This document shows positions 1 to 7,899 of a DNA stretch of 49,617 nt, piece by piece. The notes under the pieces are model-generated. The model made no database searches. It was not told the DNA's origin and worked only from the letters and a program-made list of their open reading frames with translations. The stretch is from assembly GCA_016235585.1 (NCBI GenBank), contig JACRJY010000180.1:1-49617 (forward strand), in the 5' to 3' direction. This stretch comes from Verrucomicrobiota bacterium (lineage in GTDB: Bacteria; Verrucomicrobiota; Verrucomicrobiia; Limisphaerales; JACRJY01). A program made the translations under genes and the position numbers. Within the stretch, counting starts at the first letter, position 1; every line of letters starts with the position of its first letter.

Positions 1-2
1 CC

Positions 3-578
3 ATCGGCCTCTCGCTCGCCGGCGGGCTCAGCGCCCTCGCCGTAGCCTGGACCCCCAAAACCTGGGATTTCAGCACACCGGGTGACTACGGCTTCGACGG
101 CGCGAAGATTGAAGTGCCGTTTCCGAATCACCGCACCGACTTCGAGGCGGAGATGGCCATCGTGATTGGCCGCCGCGTCCGCAACGTCACCCCGGCGGCG
201 GCGGCGCGCTACATCTTCGGCTACACGGCGGCACAGGACATCAGCGACCGCACCATCCAGAATTCCGAGAGCCAGTGGGCGCGGGCCAAGAGCTTCGACA
301 CCTTTACGCCGCTGGGACCGTATGTGGAGACGAAGATTGATCCGCATGATCTGACCATCCAGCTTTTCCAAAACGGCCAGCTCCGGCAGAATTCCAACAC
401 CAGCCAGCTCATCTTCAACTGCTACCAGCTCGTCAGCTTCATCTCGACGAACATGACGCTGCTGCCCGGCGACATCATCGTGACCGGCACGCCCAGCGGC
501 GTCGGGCCGATTGAAAGCGGCGACCGATTGGAAGTGCGGATCCAGGGGCTTTCGCCGCTGGTCAACACGGTGAAGTGA
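3..578 (+). CDS. Fumarylacetoacetate hydrolase (FAH) family protein, 5' partial
   Basis: The frame is open from the left edge to a TGA at 576-578, so 191 residues of the C-terminal part are visible and the start lies outside the window. FAH-family enzymes are metal-dependent C-C hydrolases or isomerases/decarboxylases acting on acylpyruvate-type substrates. The core signature is clear: an FEAEMAIVIG strand (acidic metal ligands in DFEAE), GYTAAQDISDRTIQ, a KSFDTFTPLGP segment that usually contacts substrate, and the conserved late motif DIIVTGTPSGVG. The first 35 or so visible residues do not resemble the usual family N-terminus closely, so an upstream divergence or frame problem cannot be excluded. 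The exact substrate cannot be told. A GTG at 114 is in frame but would cut the domain, so it is not the start. Confidence 0.85.
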   Translation: MGLSLAGGLSALAVAWTPKTWDFSTPGDYGFDGAKIEVPFPNHRTDFEAEMAIVIGRRVRNVTPAAAARYIFGYTAAQDISDRTIQNSESQWARAKSFDTFTPLGPYVETKIDPHDLTIQLFQNGQLRQNSNTSQLIFNCYQLVSFISTNMTLLPGDIIVTGTPSGVGPIESGDRLEVRIQGLSPLVNTVK

Positions 579-582
579 AGTG

Positions 583-610
583 CGAGGTGAGAGGGGCGAA
601 GTGCGAGCGG
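583..610. repeat. Left arm of 28-bp inverted repeat flanking a four-helix-bundle gene
   Basis: Purine-rich arm starting 4 bases after the FAH stop codon. Its reverse complement recurs at 975-1002 with 27 of 28 positions identical; the single difference is a T in this arm where the other predicts G, at position 20. The two arms enclose exactly one small gene. Transcribed, they would pair into a long stem with the gene in the loop. Confidence 0.9.
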
Positions 611-632
611 CCATTTCGCGGCTTTCAAATCT

Positions 633-974
633 ATGCAGGATCTCAAGGCACGAACCAAACGATTCGCTTTGGATATTATCCTCTTTTGTCGGAAGCTTCC
701 CAAAGGCATCGAATTTGACGTGATTCGGCGGCAGTTGATTCGCTCCGCCACCTCCGTGGCCGCCAATTATCGAGCCTCACAACGTGCCAAATCCAAGGCG
801 GACTTCACCCACAAGCTGGGAACGGTCGAAGAAGAGGCCGATGAATCCTTGTTTTGGCTGGAATGTCTTGTTGAACTGGCAACCCGTGAACATGACGAAC
901 TCAAACGGCTGCTGAATGAAGCCAACGAACTGGTGAGCATCATGGTCGCCTCCCGAAAGAAGGCGCGCGACTGA
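633..974 (+). CDS. Four-helix-bundle protein (S23/IVP family)
   Basis: 113 residues, mostly alpha-helical, matching the family first found as the protein encoded in intervening sequences of 23S rRNA (S23/IVP; related to Avd of diversity-generating retroelements). Recognisable pieces are the N-terminal LKARTKRFALDIILFCRKLP helix, the IRRQLIRSATSVAANYRAS segment with its conserved arginines and N-Y-R-A, then the glutamate-rich helix with EEEADESLFWLE. Family members form oligomeric, positively charged bundles thought to bind nucleic acid; biochemical function is not settled. The ATG is 22 bases inside the left repeat arm and the TGA ends on the base before the right arm. The gene is visibly less GC-rich than both neighbours, which fits arrival by transfer. 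It is transcribed in the same direction as FAH and proS. Confidence 0.85.
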   Translation: MQDLKARTKRFALDIILFCRKLPKGIEFDVIRRQLIRSATSVAANYRASQRAKSKADFTHKLGTVEEEADESLFWLECLVELATREHDELKRLLNEANELVSIMVASRKKARD

Positions 975-1002
975 CCGCTCGCCCTTCGCCCCTCTCACCT
1001 CG
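975..1002. repeat. Right arm of 28-bp inverted repeat flanking a four-helix-bundle gene
   Basis: Starts on the base after the TGA of the four-helix-bundle gene and matches the reverse complement of 583-610 at 27 of 28 positions. Only 11 bases separate it from the proS start codon at 1014, so the element sits in the proS 5' region. Confidence 0.9.
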
Positions 1003-1013
1003 AACCTCTAATT

Positions 1014-2747
1014 ATGCGCTGGACCCAAGCCCTCATCCCCACCCTCAAGGAAACCCCCGCCGAGGCGGAAATCCTCTCGCACAAGCTGCTGCTGCGCGCC
1101 GGTCTCATCCGCAAGCTCACCGGCGGCCTCTACACCTTCCTGCCCCTCGGGCTGCGCGTGCTGCGGAAGATCGAGCAGATTGTCCGCGAAGAGATGGACC
1201 GCGCCGGCGCGCTCGAAGTGCTCATGCCCGCGCTCCAGCCGTCGGAAATCTGGCAGCAGAGCGGCCGCTACGAGACCGCCGCCGAGGTGCTCTTCAAGGT
1301 GCGCGACCGCGCCAAGAAGGAATGGGTGCTCGGCCCCACGCACGAGGAAGTCATCACCCTGCTCGCCGCGGGCGAAATCAGCTCCTACCGGCAGCTCCCG
1401 AAAAACTTCTACCAGATTCAGATGAAGTTCCGCGATGAAATCCGCCCGCGCTTCGGCCTCATGCGCGCCAAGGAATTCATCATGAAGGACGCCTACAGTT
1501 TCGACGTGAGCGACGAGGCGGCGATGGCCAGCTACCGCAAGATGTATGACGCCTACACGCGCATCTTCAACCGTTGCGGCCTGAAAAATTTTCCCGTCGA
1601 GGCCGACACAGGCGTCATCGGCGGCAGTCATTCGCACGAGTTCATGGTGCCGGCGGAGACGGGCGAAAACGAAGTCGTCTTCTGCGAGGGCTGCGGCTAC
1701 GCGGCGAACATCGAGAAGGCCACGAGTGGAATCCCCGCCACCGCCGCGCGCGAAATCGGCGCGGCCATCGAAAAATTTGCCACGCCCGGCGTCGCCACCA
1801 TTGAGGCTTTGAGCAAGGCACCCTACAGCGTGCCGGCCAACCGCCAGATCAAGACGCTCGTCTACATCGCCGACTCGAAGCCGGTGTTGATTCTCGTGCG
1901 TGGTGACGACCAGTTGAACGAAACCAAGCTCATGGCCCGCGCCGGCGCCACCGCCGCGCGGCCCGCGACGCCCGAAGAATGCGCCGCCGCGCTTGGTGCC
2001 AAGCCCGGTTCGCTCGGCGCGGTGGTGAATGTTCCCGCCGGCGTGAAAGTTTTCGCCGACGAACGTCTGCGCGGCGCGACCGACATGACCACCGGTGCAA
2101 ACGAGGACGGGTTCCATTTGAAAAGCGTCTCAATGGAGCGCGACATCAAGGTCACGAACTGGTTCGACCTCCGCACCGTCAGCGCCGGGGAGCCGTGCGC
2201 CAAGTGCGCCAAGCCGCTGAAAATCCGCCGCGCCATCGAGGTCGGCCACGTGTTCAAGCTCGGCACCAAATACAGCGAGAAGATGGGCGCGTTGTTTGTG
2301 GACGCCGACGGCCAGCGCAAGCCCTGTGTGATGGGCTGCTACGGCATCGGCGTCACGCGCACGCTTCAGGCCGTCATCGAGCAGAGCAACGACAAGGACG
2401 GCATCCTCTGGCCGCTGTCCGTCGCGCCTTATGCTGTGTGCATCACGCCACTGGGCGTGGCGGCGGACTCCGCCGTGATGCAACTCGCGGAAAAAATTTA
2501 TTCCGAACTCACCGCTCTCGGCGTCGAGGTGCTGCTGGACGACCGCGACGAGCGACCCGGCGTGAAGTTCAAAGACTCCGAACTCATCGGCATTCCTCTC
2601 CGCGTCGGCATCGGCGAGAAATCACTGGCGAAGGGCGAAGTGGAAATCAAGCCGCGCGGCGGCGCGTTGTCGGCGGTCAAGCCGGACGAAGCCGTCGCCA
2701 AAGTGATGGAATTGCTGAAGGCCGGTTCTACCGTTTCGCCGACTTGA
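1014..2747 (+). CDS. proS: Prolyl-tRNA synthetase, bacterial type
   Basis: 577 residues, the normal size for the bacterial-type class II enzyme that charges tRNA-Pro in the cytoplasm. The start MRWTQALIPTLKE and the following SHKLLLRAGLIRKLTGGLYTFLPLG are classic ProRS N-terminus (motif 1 region). Motif 2 is seen around FRDEIRPRFGLMRAKEFIMKDAYSF. A YbaK-like editing insertion occupies roughly residues 225-390 (it contains NRQIKTLVYIAD and LNETKLMARAGA). Motif 3 follows at CYGIGVTRTLQAVIEQ, then the anticodon-binding domain (VLLDDRDERPGVKFKDSELIGIPLRV). The 3' end overlaps the convergent esterase gene by 20 bases. The four-helix-bundle element lies just upstream. Confidence 0.97.
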   Translation: MRWTQALIPTLKETPAEAEILSHKLLLRAGLIRKLTGGLYTFLPLGLRVLRKIEQIVREEMDRAGALEVLMPALQPSEIWQQSGRYETAAEVLFKVRDRAKKEWVLGPTHEEVITLLAAGEISSYRQLPKNFYQIQMKFRDEIRPRFGLMRAKEFIMKDAYSFDVSDEAAMASYRKMYDAYTRIFNRCGLKNFPVEADTGVIGGSHSHEFMVPAETGENEVVFCEGCGYAANIEKATSGIPATAAREIGAAIEKFATPGVATIEALSKAPYSVPANRQIKTLVYIADSKPVLILVRGDDQLNETKLMARAGATAARPATPEECAAALGAKPGSLGAVVNVPAGVKVFADERLRGATDMTTGANEDGFHLKSVSMERDIKVTNWFDLRTVSAGEPCAKCAKPLKIRRAIEVGHVFKLGTKYSEKMGALFVDADGQRKPCVMGCYGIGVTRTLQAVIEQSNDKDGILWPLSVAPYAVCITPLGVAADSAVMQLAEKIYSELTALGVEVLLDDRDERPGVKFKDSELIGIPLRVGIGEKSLAKGEVEIKPRGGALSAVKPDEAVAKVMELLKAGSTVSPT

Positions 2748-3702
2748 GCGCCGCGATGAGGTAGTCCTCGATCTTCGGATGCTTCACATCCGGCGCGCCG
2801 GGATAGACGAGTTCGCACGCGACGCCAGCGGCTTTGCAGCGCTCCTGCAACTTCACGCCGAAGTTCGCCGTGTGCGTCGGGTTCTTCTGCTCCTGGCCGA
2901 GCGCCGGCGGACTGTCGTAGATGAGATAAACAGGCGGGTCGTCGGCGCTGACCAGCGCGTAGGGCGAATACTCGGCAATCCACGGCAGAATCGTGTCGCG
3001 CCGGGCCAGAAACTCGTCGAACGGCGGAAACTTCTTTTCCTTTTCGCCTTTGAAACCGAACGCGTGAGCACCGTAGCCGCTGTTCGGCGTCCATTCCTTC
3101 ATCTGCGCGGGATCCAGCGTCGTCTGTGCCCTGGCCACGGCCACGCACCAGAGCCGCGTGGATTCGTGCGCGACCGGATCGCTGCTCTTCGAGTCCGCGA
3201 GATCGGGATGAAAGGCGAGCCACAGCGACGAGCACGCGCCCGCGCTGCTGCCCGTGGCGCCGATGCGCAAGGTGTCAATGTTCCACTCCGCCGCCTTGCT
3301 GCGGACAAACTGCAGCGCGCGCGCGGCGTCGTGGAGCGGGCCTTTCACCGGCGGGACCAGTTTGTCCGCCTCGGCCTGCGCAATGAACCGGTAGTTGATC
3401 GCCACCACGGAAATGCCGGCGGCGAGGAAGCGGGCGGCATTGTTGAAGCCTGACTTGTCGCCATTCATCCACCCGCCGCCATGGATGTGCAGCACGACCG
3501 GCGTCGGCCTGTCCGACCGGGCCTTGTAGAAGTCGAGCACGTTCCGTTCGTGCGGGCCGTAGGCGACGTTCGTAAGCGTGGGCTTGGTTCCCGCCGGCGG
3601 TTTGGATTTGATGTCAGAGTTTGCTCTCTCCACCGCATCCGCGGCGGCGAGCTGGCCGCAAAGGATGACAAGGGACGCGAAAAGGCCAGTGCCGGCCTTC
3701 AT
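2728..3702 (-). CDS. Secreted alpha/beta hydrolase (esterase), paralog 1
   Basis: 324 residues with a signal peptide (MKAGTGLFASLVILCGQLAAADA). Alpha/beta-hydrolase fold of the hormone-sensitive-lipase/carboxylesterase kind: oxyanion-hole motif HIHGGGWMNGD at about residue 80, nucleophile elbow GATGSSAGA, and a C-terminal PGAPDVKHPKIEDYL carrying the likely catalytic histidine. Substrate is probably an ester on a polymer or small molecule, acting outside the cytoplasm; this is inferred from fold and export. The start at 3702 overlaps the stop of the upstream paralog as ATGA, so the two are probably translationally coupled. The frame stays open far upstream, but that extension is a shadow of the neighbouring genes. 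Close copies lie at 3699-4691 and 26064-27068. Confidence 0.85.
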   Translation of the reverse strand: MKAGTGLFASLVILCGQLAAADAVERANSDIKSKPPAGTKPTLTNVAYGPHERNVLDFYKARSDRPTPVVLHIHGGGWMNGDKSGFNNAARFLAAGISVVAINYRFIAQAEADKLVPPVKGPLHDAARALQFVRSKAAEWNIDTLRIGATGSSAGACSSLWLAFHPDLADSKSSDPVAHESTRLWCVAVARAQTTLDPAQMKEWTPNSGYGAHAFGFKGEKEKKFPPFDEFLARRDTILPWIAEYSPYALVSADDPPVYLIYDSPPALGQEQKNPTHTANFGVKLQERCKAAGVACELVYPGAPDVKHPKIEDYLIAALKSAKR

Positions 3703-4691
3703 TTGGCGGAGGGAGCCTTGAGTTTCGCGATGAGGTAATCCTCGATCTTCGGATGCTTCACGTCGGGCGCGCCGGGATAAACCAGCTCGCACTCGACGCC
3801 GACGGTTTTGCACTTCTCCTGCAATTTCACGCCGTAGTTCGCCGTGTGCGTCGGATCCTTTTGCGGCTCGCCGAGGGCGGGAGCGGACGAGTAGATGAGA
3901 TAAACCTGCGGGTCGTCGGCGGTGACGTGTTCGTAGGGCGAGTATTCCTGGATCCACGGCAGCACCGACTCGCGCGCGGCGAGGAACTCCGCGAACTGCG
4001 TGTCGCGCGTCTTGTTGTCCGTCGGGTCGGGCATGAAGCCGAACGCGTGTCCGCCGTAACGGCTGTTGGGCGTCCACTCCTTGAGCTGCTTCGGATCGAG
4101 CGACGTCTGTGCGCCGGGCACCGCCGCGCACCAGAGCCGCGGGGATTCGCGCGCGACTGGATCGCTGTTCTTCGCGTCGGCCATGTCGTTGTGAAACGCC
4201 AGCCACAGGCTCGAACACGCGCCCGCCGAACCGCCCGTTGCGCCGATGCGCTGCTTGTCGAGGTTCCATTCCTTCGCCTTGCTGCGCGCGAACTGTAGCG
4301 CGCGCGCGGCGTCGCCCAGCGGCCACTGCACCGGCGGTTTCACGCCGGCAATTTGCGCCTGGGTGTTGTAGCGGTAGTTGATCGCGACGACGGAAATGCC
4401 CGCCGCGAGATATTTGTCCAGCCCGCCCACGGGCCGCTTGTCGCCCGCGACCCAGCCGCCGCCGTGAATGTAAAACACGACGGGCGCGGGCTTGGCGGAG
4501 TCGGCGCGGTAGAAGTCGAGCACCTGCCGCTCGTGCGCGCCGTAGGCGACGTTGGCGAGCGTGGGCGCGCGCTGGGGCGGCGCGGCGGGCTTGGGCTTGG
4601 CATCCGCCTTCGCCCTCGGCGGCGGATCGGCGGCGAAGGAAGAACTGGCCACAAGGGCAAATGCCGCGAGCAGTGAAGGCAGTGTTTTCAT
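3699..4691 (-). CDS. Secreted alpha/beta hydrolase (esterase), paralog 2
   Basis: 330 residues from the ATG that opens a clear signal peptide (MKTLPSLLAAFALVASSSFA). A longer frame exists but its first 37 residues run through an intergenic palindrome and are rejected. After a Pro/Ala/Lys-rich linker come YIHGGGWVAGD (oxyanion hole), GATGGSAGACSS (nucleophile serine) and PGAPDVKHPKIEDYL (histidine region). It is clearly homologous along its whole length to the genes at 2728-3702 and 26064-27068. It is the first gene of a two-gene unit ending in ATGA. Exact substrate unknown; carboxylesterase or acetyl-xylan-esterase-like activity is possible. Confidence 0.87.
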   Translation of the reverse strand: MKTLPSLLAAFALVASSSFAADPPPRAKADAKPKPAAPPQRAPTLANVAYGAHERQVLDFYRADSAKPAPVVFYIHGGGWVAGDKRPVGGLDKYLAAGISVVAINYRYNTQAQIAGVKPPVQWPLGDAARALQFARSKAKEWNLDKQRIGATGGSAGACSSLWLAFHNDMADAKNSDPVARESPRLWCAAVPGAQTSLDPKQLKEWTPNSRYGGHAFGFMPDPTDNKTRDTQFAEFLAARESVLPWIQEYSPYEHVTADDPQVYLIYSSAPALGEPQKDPTHTANYGVKLQEKCKTVGVECELVYPGAPDVKHPKIEDYLIAKLKAPSAK

Positions 4692-4798
4692 AAGTGTCGG
4701 GAGGAATAGACGCAAGAAACCGGGAGACGGTGCAATGAATTTCATGGAGGGCGGCGGCAAGCCCGCCGCGCCGCCGCTGCCGCTGCGCTCTTGCCGGC

Positions 4799-4837
4799 GC
4801 ACCCCAGGGTGCCTGCCCCCCCCGTTTCGGGCGGGGC
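4799..4837. repeat. Double hairpin between sulfatase and esterase genes
   Basis: Two adjacent palindromes just downstream of the sulfatase stop codon (the gene reads leftwards): a 6-bp stem with 2-nt loop at 4799-4812, and a 10-position stem with one mismatch and a TTT loop at 4815-4837. It could act as a terminator or mRNA-stabilising structure; there is no clear U-run, so a REP-like repeat is equally likely. Confidence 0.55.
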
Positions 4838-4841
4838 CAAC

Positions 4842-6287
4842 TTACTTCTGCTTCGCCTTTGCTTTCGCCTTCTTGCCGGGCTTTTTCTTCGCGCCTCCCT
4901 CGCCCTCGCCGCCGCCGCGGACGGTGGGCAGGTCGGGCGCGTCGGTCTTCGGGAGAAGCTTCGCCAACTCGGCCTTGCGCGCCTGATGCTCGGTGTAGCC
5001 GGCGAGGTTGGTGTATTCGAGCGGGTCGGCCACTTCGTCGTAAAGTTCCTCGCCGCCGTCGGCGTAACGGATGTAACGCCAGCCCTCGGTGCGGACGGTG
5101 TGGTTTTTCCGGCCATGCGTGGTGAGCGCCGGATGCTCCCACGCGGCCTTCGGGTCTTTGAGGAGCGGCATCATGTCAAAACCTTCGAGGTGCGCGGGCT
5201 TCGGCAGGCCGGCGAGCGTGCAGAGCGTGGGATAGACGTTCGCGTAATCCACGGGGCGGCCGCACACGCCGCCGGGCTGGGTCACGCCGGGCACCTTCCA
5301 GACGAACACCGTGCGCGTCGGCTCCTCCCACAGCGCGAACTTCCGCCAGTGCTGCTTCTCGCCGAGGCTCCAGCCATGGTCGCTCCACAACACCACGATG
5401 GTGTTGTCGCGTTGCGGAGACTTCTCCAACGCGTCGAGCAGCCGGCCCACCTGCGAGTCGCAGAATGCAATCGTGGCGAGATACGCCTGCACCGCTTCTT
5501 TCCAGCGGCCGGACGCGACCATCTTCGCGTGGTCGCCACCGGCCATCTTCTTCCCGGCGGGCGGAACGTCGTCGAGGTCGTCCACGCGATGTGGCGGGAG
5601 CTGGATGGTTTCAAGCGGGAACATGTCGAACCACTTTTTTGGCACGCTGAAATCCATGTGCGGCTTCACCAGACCGGCGGCGATGAAGAACGGCTTGTCA
5701 CCGGGCTCGTTCATCTTCCCGATGCAATAGCTCACCATGCCGTAGTCGGGCATCTCTTCGTCGGTGTTGGACAGCGGATAGAACCGGATGCTGCCCGCCA
5801 CGCCGTCGTCTTTCGCCGACGGGTGGCGCGTCAGCTTGCCGCCCGCAGCGGGAAAATAATCGTCCCACTGCCCGCCGCGGTCACCGGCACCGTGATAAAT
5901 TTTCCCCGCGCCATAGACGCGGTAGCCATTCTTCGCGAAGTGGGTGTTGAGCAGCTTGTCCTCGCTGATGCCGGGCCGCCAGTTCTGCCCGTTGTTGTAG
6001 CAGCCCGTCGTGCTGGGGCGCTGGCCGGACATGAGCGACGCGCGCGAGGGATTGCACGCGGGTGCGGTGCAGTAGGCCCTAGTGAACGTGACGCCCAACT
6101 TCGCGAGGCGATCAATGTTCGGCGTTTTCGTCTGCGGATTGCGCCCGAGATGGCCGACCCAGTGGTTGAGGTCGTCAATCGCGATGAAGAGGACGTTGGG
6201 TTTGGTCGCGGCGGCGGCGGGAGCGCCCGCGAACCACGCGAATGACGCGAACAGGAGGACCGCCGGGAGGGCGCGAAGTGTTTTCAT
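4842..6287 (-). CDS. Secreted sulfatase (iduronate-2-sulfatase-like), formylglycine type
   Basis: 481 residues from MKTLRALPAVLLFASFAWF, a signal peptide ending near AAAA-TKPN. The sulfatase N-terminal metal site PNVLFIAIDDLNHW is followed by TPNIDRLAKLGVTFTRAY and the formylglycine signature C78-N-P-S-R, so it needs Cys-to-formylglycine maturation. Later conserved parts are GAGKIYHG, KPFFIAAGLVKPHM, the second metal site WSDHGWSLGEKQHWRKF, and the C-terminal subdomain with LYDEVADPLEYTNLAG. Closest in layout to iduronate-2-sulfatase/choline-sulfatase-like members; the sulfated substrate cannot be fixed. The protein ends in a Gly/Glu run and a strongly basic Lys/Ala tail (KKKPGKKAKAKAKQK). 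A longer start at 6353 would precede the signal peptide and is not used. Confidence 0.93.
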   Translation of the reverse strand: MKTLRALPAVLLFASFAWFAGAPAAAATKPNVLFIAIDDLNHWVGHLGRNPQTKTPNIDRLAKLGVTFTRAYCTAPACNPSRASLMSGQRPSTTGCYNNGQNWRPGISEDKLLNTHFAKNGYRVYGAGKIYHGAGDRGGQWDDYFPAAGGKLTRHPSAKDDGVAGSIRFYPLSNTDEEMPDYGMVSYCIGKMNEPGDKPFFIAAGLVKPHMDFSVPKKWFDMFPLETIQLPPHRVDDLDDVPPAGKKMAGGDHAKMVASGRWKEAVQAYLATIAFCDSQVGRLLDALEKSPQRDNTIVVLWSDHGWSLGEKQHWRKFALWEEPTRTVFVWKVPGVTQPGGVCGRPVDYANVYPTLCTLAGLPKPAHLEGFDMMPLLKDPKAAWEHPALTTHGRKNHTVRTEGWRYIRYADGGEELYDEVADPLEYTNLAGYTEHQARKAELAKLLPKTDAPDLPTVRGGGEGEGGAKKKPGKKAKAKAKQK

Positions 6288-6377
6288 AGTTTTAAGTTTG
6301 AGCCGGGCTAGACGGGGCGATGGGGCAAAAGGTTCCGGGAAAAAACGATGCATAAGTGGAGCGAAGCCGAATTCTCG

Positions 6378-7793
6378 TCACGCTTTGCCCTTCTTCTTTT
6401 TCTTCTTCGGTTCTTCCCCGGCACCGGCTTCGGAATTTGGAACGGGCATCTGTGCGCCGACTTGTTTGCGCCACCCGGCGAGCTTCTGCCGCAGGGCGGT
6501 GGTTTTCTCCGGCATTTTGGCGGCCAGGTCCTGCGACTCGCGGAGGTCGGACTTGAGGTTGTAAAGCTCGGCGTGGTTTTCCTCAAAGAACTCGATGAGC
6601 TTCCAGTCGCCCTCGCGCACCGCGCCGCCGGGTGCCCACGTGGAACCGTGGTAATGCGGGTAATGCCAGAAGAACGTGTCGCGAGCCGGCGCCATTTCAC
6701 CGCGCAGCACCGGGACAATGCTGATGCCATCGCGATGCTGCTCTGGTCGCGCGGAGAGTCCGGCGAGTTCAAGCAGTGTCGGATAAAAATCCGTGCTGAT
6801 GACGGGCGTGTCGGTTGTGGTGCCGGCTTGGGTCAGCCCGGGGGCGCGCACAATCAACGGCACGCGGATGCCGCCTTCGTAGAGCCAGCCCTTGCCGGCG
6901 CGGAGCGGTTCGTTCGAGGCCGGGCCGGCGTCCGCCTTGGTGGAAAGCCCGCCATTGTCCGAGAAGAAAACCACGATGGTGTTCTGCGCGAGTCTGTTTT
7001 TTTCCAGCCTGGCGAGCACGCTGCCAACGAAGCTGTCCAATCCCGCGACCTCGGACGCGTAGGCCGGATCATCCTGCACGAGGCGCGTCTGGCCAGCGCG
7101 CTCCTTGCGGGACTGCGCGGCGGCCACGGGCAGCTTCGCCGCCTTGGCACGGAACTTCGCGATGTGCTCCGGATACTCCAGGATCGGCGTGTGCGGCTCG
7201 TGGTAGCCGAGGAACATGAAGAACGGACGCCGGGCATCACGCTCGTCGAGGAATTTCACGGCGGACTCGCTGATCCGTTGGCCCACCTGCCAGTCCTTGC
7301 CGTGATTGCCGAGGTCCGCGTCCGCCACGCAAACCTCGAAGCCCTGATCCTGCGGCTCGAAGCCGCGCCCGCCGAGGTGCCACTTGCCCGCGTAGAAGGT
7401 CTGGTAGCCGCCCGCCTTGAGCGACTCGGCGATGGTGTATTCTTCGAGCGCAAGCTGCTTCTCCGTCGGCTTCGTCGCGAGTTTGCGGCCGGTGGAAGGG
7501 AGACCCGGGATGTAATCCGTCACGCCTGTGCGCGCCGGAACTTTGCCCGACATGATGCTGCCCCGCGTGGGTGAGCAGACCGCGCCCGCCGTGTAGGCCT
7601 GCGTGAACCGCAACCCTTCGCGCGCCAGCCGGTCAATGTTCGGCGTTTCGTGAAACGCGCTGCCGTAGCAGCCAAGATCACGCCATCCCAGATCATCGGC
7701 AAGGATGAAGACGATGTTCGGGCGCGGCGCGGCAACGGCGAGTCCCGCGAATGTGAGCAGTGCGACAATGGTAGAGGTGAATGTTCGGTGCAT
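6378..7793 (-). CDS. Secreted arylsulfatase, formylglycine type
   Basis: 471 residues with signal peptide MHRTFTSTIVALLTFAGLAVAA. N-terminal metal motif PNIVFILADDLGWRDLGCYG, TPNIDRLAREGLRFTQAY, then the formylglycine signature C73-S-P-T-R-G. Further blocks: YYAGKWHLGG-like FYAGKWHLGGRG, PFFMFLGYHEPHTP, VVFFSDNGG and the C-terminal LYNLKSDLRESQDLA. This is the arylsulfatase A-like subgroup typical of PVC bacteria; it removes sulfate esters outside the cytoplasm. It ends with a lysine run (PKKKKKKGKA) like its neighbour. It lies 90 bases upstream of the other sulfatase on the same strand, so co-transcription is plausible. No Shine-Dalgarno site precedes the ATG. Confidence 0.94.
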   Translation of the reverse strand: MHRTFTSTIVALLTFAGLAVAAPRPNIVFILADDLGWRDLGCYGSAFHETPNIDRLAREGLRFTQAYTAGAVCSPTRGSIMSGKVPARTGVTDYIPGLPSTGRKLATKPTEKQLALEEYTIAESLKAGGYQTFYAGKWHLGGRGFEPQDQGFEVCVADADLGNHGKDWQVGQRISESAVKFLDERDARRPFFMFLGYHEPHTPILEYPEHIAKFRAKAAKLPVAAAQSRKERAGQTRLVQDDPAYASEVAGLDSFVGSVLARLEKNRLAQNTIVVFFSDNGGLSTKADAGPASNEPLRAGKGWLYEGGIRVPLIVRAPGLTQAGTTTDTPVISTDFYPTLLELAGLSARPEQHRDGISIVPVLRGEMAPARDTFFWHYPHYHGSTWAPGGAVREGDWKLIEFFEENHAELYNLKSDLRESQDLAAKMPEKTTALRQKLAGWRKQVGAQMPVPNSEAGAGEEPKKKKKKGKA

Positions 7794-7899
7794 GGTCAGG
7801 TTGAGTATCCACGAAATGACGTGCGTGGCGAGTCACGGGTTATCCGCCGAATCCACATTCAACTATCCGGCGCGCACATTCGTCGGCGTGGTGACGGCG

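Noticed and set aside
633-974. Diversity-generating retroelement accessory protein (Avd)
   Set aside because: The fold family is related, but there is no reverse transcriptase, template repeat or variable C-type-lectin target nearby.
3703-5142. Upstream part of a long minus-strand frame joining to the esterase at 2728
   Set aside because: It is the shadow frame of the tandem paralog, an intergenic palindrome and the sulfatase end. The signal peptide at 3702 marks the true start.
4791-6245. Long plus-strand frame opposite the sulfatase (similar cases opposite 6378-7793, 41013-42563 and 44500-46023)
   Set aside because: Antisense shadows rich in Arg, Ala, Val and His, with no recognised family.
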